From Ruminococcus flavefaciens (GTDB lineage Bacteria; Bacillota; Clostridia; Oscillospirales; Ruminococcaceae), in NCBI GenBank assembly GCA_002371825.1, contig DFHF01000027.1, positions 1 to 19,681 on the forward strand: a stretch of DNA of 19,681 nt, given 5' to 3'. Below are positions 14,388 through 19,681 of this stretch, in pieces. Position 1 is the first letter of the stretch. The number at the start of each line of letters is the position of its first letter. The notes beneath the pieces were generated by a model. It was not told where the DNA came from. It was given only the letters and a program-made list of their open reading frames with translations, and did not search any database. The position numbers and the translations under genes are program-made.

Positions 14388-14945
14388 ATGAAGAAATATG
14401 CCATCTACAGTGCAGAGACTGGTCTGTACTACTATCAGTATGCAGATACGATAGAGCTTCTGGAAGGTACGGGATTTGAGAATATCATAACTGAAGAACA
14501 GCTTCCCGTTGTCTTTGACGGAAGAGGAGGCTATTTCTCGTTCGACCCTGAACAGCATGACTTCGTTGAGATTATCGAATCTGATGATGAGGTCCCGCTG
14601 CCGCTTGAAAAGATGTTCTATGTGAATCAGCCGGATTTTAAACTCGGGTGGATGTCTCCGGAAGGGGATACCTATTCGTGCAGCTATACCAACCATACAA
14701 AATGCGCCAAGATGCTCGCAAGGAAGTTCTTCCCGAGAGCTAAATTCCCGGAGCTTGCCCTTGACAGAGCGGGGTGGCTCAAGATAATCGACTCATGGGA
14801 CGGTACTGAGCGCCGCCACGGACAGTTCGTTTATACCGAAAGAGGCCGTGTGACAAAAAAACAGGCAGATAAGCTCTTCGATCTGGGACTTTACGACAAT
14901 GAGGAGGTCCGTGAGCTTATAAGAACAAGTGAAGACGATTGGTAA
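14388..14945 (+). CDS. Hypothetical protein, soluble, 185 residues
   Basis: The ATG at 14388 has AAGGGAGG 5 bases ahead. An in-frame start at 14280 lies upstream of the promoter and is rejected. The protein begins MKKYAIYSAETGLYYYQYAD and is rich in aromatic and acidic residues. It has no TM segment or signal. The middle has SCSYTNHTKCAKMLARKFFP, and the C-terminal half has LALDRAGWLKIIDSWDG followed by a helical end with TKKQADKLFDLGLYDNEEVRELI. No catalytic motif is evident and I do not recognise the family. It is monocistronic, with its own promoter and a long terminator-like hairpin. Intact frame, good promoter and ribosome site make it a real gene. Confidence 0.88.
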   Translation: MKKYAIYSAETGLYYYQYADTIELLEGTGFENIITEEQLPVVFDGRGGYFSFDPEQHDFVEIIESDDEVPLPLEKMFYVNQPDFKLGWMSPEGDTYSCSYTNHTKCAKMLARKFFPRAKFPELALDRAGWLKIIDSWDGTERRHGQFVYTERGRVTKKQADKLFDLGLYDNEEVRELIRTSEDDW

Positions 14946-14950
14946 ATAAA

Positions 14951-15072
14951 AACGCCGGAAGGGGAACTGCCTCTGACGGAACACAGGCCGCATTTCCGGA
15001 CAGGATCTTCAGTCCGGCGGCTGTAAGCTTCCGTTAAAGACAGCTTCCCGAACACCTCCGGCGTTTTTTTCT
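14951..15072 (+). terminator. Long imperfect hairpin ending in a T tract
   Basis: AACGCCGGA (14951-14959) pairs with TCCGGCGTT (15057-15065), which is followed by seven T in all. The interior also folds back on itself in register: GGGAACTG with CAGCTTCCC (one bulge), ACGGAA with TTCCGT, ACAG-CCGC with GCGGCTGT, and CCGGAC with GTCCGG around AGGATCTTCA. The whole 115 bases form one long bulged hairpin, far larger than an ordinary terminator. The minus strand also ends in T (GTTTTTATTTA). It may be a terminator grown from a small inverted-repeat element or a stable small RNA. Confidence 0.75.
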
Positions 15073-15171
15073 TATGTTTTATTAATAAAACATCCATATA
15101 TCGCCTTTTGCATAATTGGAGGATTTGTGCATAAAATATAATTTCTTATCCGTTTTTCTACAAAATCTATA

Positions 15172-15200
15172 TTGACTATATTGCTGATTTGGTGTATAAT
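15172..15200 (+). promoter_or_regulatory. Promoter of the DivIVA-like/hydrogenase-like operon
   Basis: TTGACT (15172-15177), 17-base spacer ending TTGGTG, perfect TATAAT (15195-15200). Leader of about 75 bases to the ATG at 15281. Between the long hairpin and this promoter the DNA is AT-rich with nothing I can assign. Confidence 0.85.
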
Positions 15201-15280
15201 ATTTTATATGTAAATGAACAGCAATGCATTACGCAGACAGTGGTTATCCTGACTGCGGCGGCTGCAGGGAGGGTATTATA

Positions 15281-16378
15281 ATGAGTGAAGCAAGATTCAT
15301 CAGGACCGTGGCCTTCGGCGGATATGATAAGCTCGAAGTTGTCCGCAGACTTGAGTACCTGAATTCTCAGGTGTATGATCTCAGAAATGAATTGAGAGAA
15401 ACAAAGCTGCTTCTTGAATCTTACAAAAAAGGTACAGATATTGAAAAAGCGCACGAATCCGTTCTTGCCGCCGAAAGAACAAAGCTTACACAGCTGCAGG
15501 TGCAGAATGATACGCTGAATACAAAGCTTAAAGCCTCGGATGAGGAAAACAGGGGCTATTTAGATGAGCTTAAGCAGATGAAGGAAACTGTTGATGACCT
15601 CAACGAACAGCTCAAGGCTGCCAATGCGAAGGTAGCAGCACTTCAGGCACATAATGAGGCAATGGCTCTCAGCAACGTGTTCATTGAAGCTCAGAAATCA
15701 GCTTCAATGCTGGAGAGCGCTGCAAAGGCAAAGGCAAATGAAATAGAAGAGCAGACAAAGAAAACTGTTGAGTCCACTATCAGCGATGCTAATACTGAGG
15801 CGGCTCAGATCATATATGAGGCAGAGAGAACTGCCGCTGAGACCATCGCAGATGCTCAGAATAAGGCTGAACAGCTTAATACCTCTTCAAATAATCTCAG
15901 GGCAGTTGCTCTGGAAGAGGTATATGCTATGAGAGATCAGGTCTCTTCACTGCTCTCTGTTCTTGAAGGCTTCAGAGATGACGGTATTGGCCGATTGACC
16001 TCTGCTTCACAGCTTCTTGATAAGACAGAGAATACTCTTAAGGAAGGCGGAGTTCCTGTTTACCGTCAGCCCGAAGGCTACATTCCGGAGCTCCCGGAAA
16101 AGCCTATGAGCCTTTACGATAAAATGAGAAACGATGCTCAGAGTGAAGAGGAAAGACAGAGAAAGAAAAATGAGCTGGATAAGCTCAGACAGATGGCTGC
16201 ATCAATAGGCGGCAAAAAAGAAGAGACTGAGCCTGTAAACGAAACAGCAGAAGCTGCTCCGGAACCACAGGAGCTGCCCGAGAGCAGTGCAGAAAATACA
16301 GAGCAAAAGGAAAAGAAAAGCGGAAAAATAGATCTTGCTGAGTTGGCTGCTAAGGCGAGCGCTCTCGGCAAAAAGTGA
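15281..16378 (+). CDS. DivIVA-like coiled-coil protein
   Basis: 365 residues. The ATG at 15281 has GGGAGGG 7 bases ahead; an upstream in-frame ATG at 15224 lacks a site. The N-terminus FIRTVAFGGYDKLEVVRRLEYL resembles the DivIVA membrane-binding/dimer segment (F-x-x-x-x-x-G-Y-D-x-x-x-V). A long coiled coil covers about 25-255, with Ala-rich heptads (FIEAQKSASMLESAAKAKA, then ANTEAAQIIYEAERTAAE) like the DivIVA C-terminal coil. From about 280 it is disordered, charged and Pro/Glu-rich, ending in a basic KKSGKIDLAELAAKASALGKK-like tail. Expected to be cytoplasmic or membrane-edge and scaffold-like. It is co-transcribed with the hydrogenase-like gene 36 bases downstream, an unusual pairing that suggests it organises or localises that protein (inference). 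Not DivIVA itself. Confidence 0.82.
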   Translation: MSEARFIRTVAFGGYDKLEVVRRLEYLNSQVYDLRNELRETKLLLESYKKGTDIEKAHESVLAAERTKLTQLQVQNDTLNTKLKASDEENRGYLDELKQMKETVDDLNEQLKAANAKVAALQAHNEAMALSNVFIEAQKSASMLESAAKAKANEIEEQTKKTVESTISDANTEAAQIIYEAERTAAETIADAQNKAEQLNTSSNNLRAVALEEVYAMRDQVSSLLSVLEGFRDDGIGRLTSASQLLDKTENTLKEGGVPVYRQPEGYIPELPEKPMSLYDKMRNDAQSEEERQRKKNELDKLRQMAASIGGKKEETEPVNETAEAAPEPQELPESSAENTEQKEKKSGKIDLAELAAKASALGKK

Positions 16379-16414
16379 TCTGTCGTTCCGACGGGGTAAA
16401 TAAGGAGTTTATAT

Positions 16415-18133
16415 ATGAATGAGATTTTGATTGTAAAACCAGAAAAGTGCGTTGGCTGTAATGCCTGCGTAAGAAGCTGTCCTGCACCTGAGGCAAATAC
16501 TACAAGACAGCTCGATGACGGAAGATTTATAACAAGTATAAATAATGATAAGTGTATCGCCTGCGGAGAGTGTGTTAAGGTCTGTAACCATGGCGCAAGA
16601 GATTTTATTGACGATACTGAGGAGTGTATGGCAAGAGTTATCAGAGAAAAGATAGTTATTCTTGCTTCTCCTGCAATAAAGACCATTCTCCCCACAAAGT
16701 GGAAGGGCGTTCTTGACTGGTTCAGAAAACAGGGATGTACTATCTACGATGTGTCGCTTGGTGCGGATATCTGTACATGGGCTCATATAAGAACTATGGA
16801 GCAGGGAAAGCTGGGAAATATAATCTCACAGCCATGTCCTGCTGTTGTAAATTATATTGAGATATATCAGCCTAAGCTCCTTAAGAACCTTTCTCCTATA
16901 CAGAGCCCGGTCTCATGTCTTGCTACATATGTGAAAAAGTATCTCAGGAGAACTAATCCCATAGCTGTTATTTCTCCTTGTATAGCCGGAAAATCTGAGT
17001 ACAACGAGACAGGTCTTATAGAGTATAACGTAACTATAAAGAAGCTCATGGAGTACTTCGACAGAAACGGCATCAATATCCCAACTGATCCCGGTGATGA
17101 CTTTGAGTATAAATTTGATGAGCAGCAGGGACAGCTGGGTTCAGTATATTCACGTCCCGGTGGACTCAGAGATAACCTCTGGCTCCATAACCCTGAACTG
17201 AATATAACAAACTCTGAGGGTGTGCATAAGGTATACCCCGAGATCGATATGTACGGCAAAATGCCTGAGTCAAAGCATCCTCAGGTATTCGATGTACTCT
17301 CCTGTGAATTTGGCTGTAACGTGGGACCTGCTTCCGGTACAAGACAGACTGTATTCGATGTAATGGCTACTATGAGAAGCATCGAAATGGAGGCTAAGAG
17401 CCGCCGTAAGTCTAAAGGTATCATGGGAAGAGGTGAGGATAGACTCTTCAAGAAGTTCGATGATGAGCTCAGAGTATCTGACTTCCTCAGAAGCTATAAG
17501 CCTTCAATGCCCACTCCTATGCCGAGCATAGCTCAGCTTGAGCCTGTATTTGAGAAAATGGGCAAGCATACTGAAGAGGAGAAGAATTATAACTGCCATG
17601 CCTGCGGATATAATTCCTGCCGTGATATGGCGGTAGCTATTTACCGTGGACTTAATACTCCTGAAAACTGTATCGTACACGCTAAGTCTGTACTTATAGC
17701 AAGACACTCAGAGCTTGCAAGACAGCATGAGCATCTGGCTGAGATAACCGCAGAATGTCTCGAACTCTCCGGCAAGCTGAAGAGCGATGTATCCAAGATA
17801 CACGAGAATATGTCGAATATCGGCGAGTCTACCGATGCTACCAGTGAGAGAGCTGCCGTTGTTAAGGACCTCCTCCAGAATGTTGTTGCTTTCTGTAATG
17901 AGAATCCCACAATGGATGCGGATACAGTTTCACAGCTTGTAAGCATACTGGAAATGACTATCTCTGCATTCAGTGCGCTTGATGACAATGTCAGCAGCAC
18001 ACATGAAAGCTCAGGCCTTATCAATAAGTCCATTGAGGATATAATCGCTCTTGTTGAGAAGCTCAATAAGGCTCTTATCAAGACTGAAGAGGCATCCGAT
18101 GTGGCCGAAGAACCTGAGGCTGAAGAAGAATAA
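16415..18133 (+). CDS. Sensory-type [FeFe]-hydrogenase-like iron-sulfur protein
   Basis: 572 residues; TAAGGAG precedes the ATG. Two [4Fe-4S] ferredoxin clusters: Cys12/15/18/22 and Cys47/50/53/57. The hydrogenase large-subunit C-terminal domain follows with all four expected H-cluster ligands: Cys141 in SQPCP, Cys189 in SPCIAGKSE, and Cys297 and Cys301 in LSCEFGCNVG. The proton-relay Cys of TSCCP is Pro140, and the usual Met of L3 is Leu, so fast H2 turnover is unlikely. This is the pattern of sensory group C/D enzymes such as HydS of Ruminococcus albus. A further cluster domain has Cys394/397/402/419 (CHACGYNSC). The C-terminal 120 residues are helical and chemoreceptor-like, in place of a PAS or kinase domain. 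It may sense H2 or redox state and signal by protein contact (inference). Confidence 0.93.
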   Translation: MNEILIVKPEKCVGCNACVRSCPAPEANTTRQLDDGRFITSINNDKCIACGECVKVCNHGARDFIDDTEECMARVIREKIVILASPAIKTILPTKWKGVLDWFRKQGCTIYDVSLGADICTWAHIRTMEQGKLGNIISQPCPAVVNYIEIYQPKLLKNLSPIQSPVSCLATYVKKYLRRTNPIAVISPCIAGKSEYNETGLIEYNVTIKKLMEYFDRNGINIPTDPGDDFEYKFDEQQGQLGSVYSRPGGLRDNLWLHNPELNITNSEGVHKVYPEIDMYGKMPESKHPQVFDVLSCEFGCNVGPASGTRQTVFDVMATMRSIEMEAKSRRKSKGIMGRGEDRLFKKFDDELRVSDFLRSYKPSMPTPMPSIAQLEPVFEKMGKHTEEEKNYNCHACGYNSCRDMAVAIYRGLNTPENCIVHAKSVLIARHSELARQHEHLAEITAECLELSGKLKSDVSKIHENMSNIGESTDATSERAAVVKDLLQNVVAFCNENPTMDADTVSQLVSILEMTISAFSALDDNVSSTHESSGLINKSIEDIIALVEKLNKALIKTEEASDVAEEPEAEEE

Positions 18134-18136
18134 TAA

Positions 18137-18181
18137 GTCCGGCGCAGTTTTTCATTATGATCGCTGCGCCGACATTTTTTT
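18137..18181 (+). terminator. Terminator after the hydrogenase-like gene
   Basis: GTCCGGCGCAG (18137-18147) pairs with CTGCGCCGAC (18164-18173) with one bulged C, followed by A and seven T. It begins 4 bases past the stop. Confidence 0.92.
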
Positions 18182-18184
18182 CTG

Positions 18185-18213
18185 TTGACAACGTGGCGCT
18201 CATAGTGTATAAT
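18185..18213 (+). promoter_or_regulatory. smpB promoter
   Basis: Perfect TTGACA (18185-18190), 17-base spacer ending ATAGTG, perfect TATAAT (18208-18213), immediately after the preceding T tract. Leader of only about 17 bases, carrying AGGAG before the ATG at 18237. Confidence 0.92.
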
Positions 18214-18236
18214 TGTAACGGACAGGAGATGATAAA

Positions 18237-18701
18237 ATGCGTTCAAAAGGTACTAAGACAATTGCAGAAAACAGAAAGGCGAGACATGATTATTTCGTTC
18301 TGGAATCCTATGAGGCTGGTATTGAACTGGTGGGTACGGAAGTAAAGTCTATCCGTCAGGGCGGAGTAAATCTGAAGGATTCGTGGTGCTCTATAGATAA
18401 GGGAGAACTCTTCGTCAGAGGAATGCATATATCTCCCTATGAAAAAGGAAATATTTTTAACCGTGATCCGCTCCGTGTGAGAAAACTCCTCATGCATAAG
18501 CGTGAGATAAATAAGCTTTATGGTACTCTGAAGCAGGAGGGACTTTCGCTTATCCCGCTGAGCTTGTACTTCAAGGACTCAAAGGTCAAGGTGCAGCTGG
18601 GACTTTGCAAGGGTAAAAAGCTCTATGATAAGCGTGACGATGCCGCTAAGCGTGATGCTAAGCGTGAGATAGACAGAAATATGAAAATACGAAATCAGTG
18701 A
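18237..18701 (+). CDS. smpB: SsrA-binding protein SmpB
   Basis: 154 residues, the usual size. SmpB binds the tRNA-like domain of tmRNA and delivers it to stalled ribosomes. Family signatures: AENRKARHDYFVLESYEAGI near the start, ELVGTEVKSIRQGGVNLKDS, LFVRGMHISPYEKGN, RKLLMHKREI, PLSLYFKDSKVKVQLGLCKGKKLYDKR, and a basic C-terminal tail (KRDAKREIDRNMKI) that enters the ribosomal A site and path. It has its own promoter and terminator. In many bacteria it is next to rnr and/or ssrA; here ssrA is in the same window but about 14 kb away on the opposite strand. Confidence 0.98.
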   Translation: MRSKGTKTIAENRKARHDYFVLESYEAGIELVGTEVKSIRQGGVNLKDSWCSIDKGELFVRGMHISPYEKGNIFNRDPLRVRKLLMHKREINKLYGTLKQEGLSLIPLSLYFKDSKVKVQLGLCKGKKLYDKRDDAAKRDAKREIDRNMKIRNQ

Positions 18702-18717
18702 TTTAAGTAATAAAATC

Positions 18718-18757
18718 AGCGAGGCAGACTTTTTAGGAGTCTGCCTCGCTTTTTTTA
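18718..18757 (+). terminator. smpB terminator, probably serving both strands
   Basis: Perfect 13-base-pair stem AGCGAGGCAGACT / AGTCTGCCTCGCT around TTTTAGG, followed by a run of T to 18757. The opposite-strand side has ATTTTATTAC, so it may also terminate the convergent thioesterase gene. Confidence 0.95.
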
Positions 18758-18781
18758 TCGTACATTATGAGATCAGATTTG

Positions 18782-19216
18782 TCAGTCGGTGATCTCGATA
18801 CCGTAGTAATCAGCAAAGAGCCGGTAAATATCCGGATACTTGTGCTTTAGTCTTATTGGCTTAAGCTGTTCATCAGTGAAGCAGTGAGAGGAACTGCCTT
18901 CTGCACAGAGCAATCCTGTATCACGGCTTACGACTTTGTAATCCATTTCTATAGTCGTGCCGTTGAATCTGACGAGTTTGGGATATACAGCAAAGGTCTC
19001 GTCAAATCTGAGAGGGGATTTGTAGCGGCTGTCTACTGAGAGGACTGGCATAAGAATACCCATAGCTTCAATGTTCTCGAAAGGCGTACCTGCCTGCTGC
19101 ATAAATGCTACACGGGTCTCTTCAAAGATCCTGATGTAGTTTGCGTGGTGCATAATACCCATTTTGTCTGTCTCGTAGTAGTAAACTCTGCGTGTGTAAG
19201 GGGATATCTTGTTCAT
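18782..19216 (-). CDS. Acyl-CoA thioesterase, 4-hydroxybenzoyl-CoA/YbgC type
   Basis: 144 residues, the normal size of a single hotdog-fold thioesterase. AAAGGAAA precedes the ATG at 19216. The signature YYETDKMGIMHHANYIRIFEETR (from residue 13) contains the catalytic Asp17 in the T-D-x-x-G-x-x-x-H-x-x-Y pattern of the 4HBT family. SRYKSPLRFDETFAVYPKLV matches the following strand, where family members have a Y-x-x-P-x-x-x-x-D stretch. It should hydrolyse acyl-CoA or acyl-ACP thioesters in the cytoplasm; the chain length cannot be read from sequence. It is monocistronic with a strong promoter and an unusually long leader of about 160 bases. Confidence 0.94.
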   Translation of the reverse strand: MNKISPYTRRVYYYETDKMGIMHHANYIRIFEETRVAFMQQAGTPFENIEAMGILMPVLSVDSRYKSPLRFDETFAVYPKLVRFNGTTIEMDYKVVSRDTGLLCAEGSSSHCFTDEQLKPIRLKHKYPDIYRLFADYYGIEITD

Positions 19217-19382
19217 CTTAATTTCCTTTCATGTAGTGAGATTAGGGAAGATCATAGTAGAGCAATTTTGATGCTGAGCCTACGGACGTAATAGAGAGGA
19301 GTCCGCTGAACAACAGGCTTCTGACCTGGCCTGAAGATTCTTAGCTCTTTAAAGATATTGGGGTATTGTAATTTCAATATCT
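19217..19382 (-). promoter_or_regulatory. Long structured leader of the thioesterase gene
   Basis: The transcript begins within a perfect 8-base-pair hairpin, AGATATTG (19353-19360 on the plus strand) with CAATATCT (19375-19382). Further on, the minus strand reads GCCT...CGGAC...GTCCG...AGGC, a nested stem with a pyrimidine-rich TCCTCTCTATTAC loop. It does not match a T-box or other leader class I could recall. Function unknown; a regulated leader is possible. Confidence 0.4.
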
Positions 19383-19411
19383 ATTTTATCATATTTTAAA
19401 GAATTTTTCAA
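19383..19411 (-). promoter_or_regulatory. Thioesterase promoter
   Basis: Minus strand: TTGAAA (19406-19411), 17-base spacer ending ATGA (TGn), TAAAAT (19383-19388). The 200 bases between this and the tRNA promoter are very AT-rich with nothing I can assign. Confidence 0.8.
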
Positions 19412-19610
19412 GAGGTATTTGAAAATTAACATTAATAAATTGATAATTTTTTTGTATTTTTATAATAAAATATGTGAGTTTATACTATATTTGCGCAATA
19501 TACTGCGAAATCAGTTGTGATGGTTATAAAAAGATAATACTAACATTTATAGAAAATAGCTATGACCTGACATCGAATTATTGTTAAATGATAAAAATTT
19601 ATATTTCCTA

Positions 19611-19639
19611 TTGACATTGCTCCATTATTCTGCTATAAT
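19611..19639 (+). promoter_or_regulatory. tRNA promoter
   Basis: Perfect TTGACA (19611-19616), 17-base spacer ending CTGC (TGn), perfect TATAAT (19634-19639), 24 bases before the tRNA 5' end. Confidence 0.9.
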
Positions 19640-19663
19640 GTTTATGTTGTGAATTTGATTTAT

Positions 19664-19681
19664 AGGGGTATAGCTCAGTTG
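19664..19681 (+). tRNA. 5' end of a tRNA gene (partial; isotype uncertain, perhaps tRNA-Trp)
   Basis: AGGGGTA as the 5' acceptor strand, TA at positions 8-9 and GCTCAGTTG of the D-arm, cut by the window edge. An acceptor starting AGGGG is common in bacterial tRNA-Trp, but the anticodon is not in the window, so the isotype is a guess. Confidence 0.85.

Noticed and set aside
15224..15280. Upstream start for the DivIVA-like gene
   Set aside because: It has no ribosome site, and the extra residues (Cys/Gly-rich) break the DivIVA-like N-terminal pattern that starts at 15281.
16138..16786. Minus-strand open frames across the DivIVA-like/hydrogenase-like junction
   Set aside because: They are antisense shadows of strongly supported genes and read Ser/Leu/Phe-rich low-complexity sequence.

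Overview
The window looks like chromosomal DNA of an anaerobic Firmicute of the Clostridia, most likely a Ruminococcus-type gut bacterium. This is an inference. It rests on strong AAGGAGG-type ribosome sites, near-consensus sigma-A promoters that all have 17-base spacers, a one-piece tmRNA with encoded CCA, a sensory-type [FeFe]-hydrogenase homologue and BspA-type leucine-rich repeats. No species can be named from sequence alone.

Layout. (1) 1-3250, minus strand, AT-rich and accessory in look: one transcription unit with its own promoter. It encodes a nuclease/N6-adenine methyltransferase fusion (type IIG restriction-modification-like) and then a DUF5677-like protein that runs off the left edge. 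(2) 3250-3960: the tmRNA gene ssrA (minus) with a perfect terminator. A stray 25-base copy of its 3' end lies 216 bases beyond it in inverted orientation, probably an integration or recombination scar. (3) 3960-4931: a divergently transcribed, unusual ornithine/aspartate-carbamoyltransferase-fold gene. (4) 4936-11434, minus: a five-gene operon and a separate downstream membrane-protein gene. The operon encodes zinc-ribbon/LRR protein, protein kinase-like protein with zinc ribbon, VWA (MIDAS) protein, PP2C phosphatase, and a protein joining a catalytically dead cytidine-deaminase-like domain to a long Gln/Gly/Pro/Tyr/Phe repeat tail. Kinase + VWA + PP2C is the TerY-P phosphorylation triad known from tellurite/stress-response clusters. 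The two flanking proteins make this version distinctive, and it is my best candidate for an undescribed system. (5) 11687-14275, plus: a structured leader, then a sugar-type binding lipoprotein and a two-TM receptor with a degenerate GGDEF domain, probably one extracellular sensing unit. (6) 14328-15072: a small protein of unknown function and a 115-base imperfect hairpin ending in a T tract. (7) 15172-18182: a DivIVA-like coiled-coil protein and a sensory-type [FeFe]-hydrogenase-like protein in one operon. (8) 18185-18757: smpB, the protein partner of tmRNA, about 14 kb from ssrA. (9) 18782-19411, minus: a 4-hydroxybenzoyl-CoA-type thioesterase with a long structured leader. (10) 19611-19681: promoter and first 18 bases of a tRNA gene.

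How it fits together. The window is dominated by signalling and quality-control functions: a phosphorylation switch module, an extracellular ligand sensor, a putative H2/redox sensor and trans-translation. A defence-type restriction gene sits beside ssrA, a classic integration hotspot. Direct observations are motifs, promoters, hairpins and spacing. Functional statements are family-based, and system-level statements are inference.
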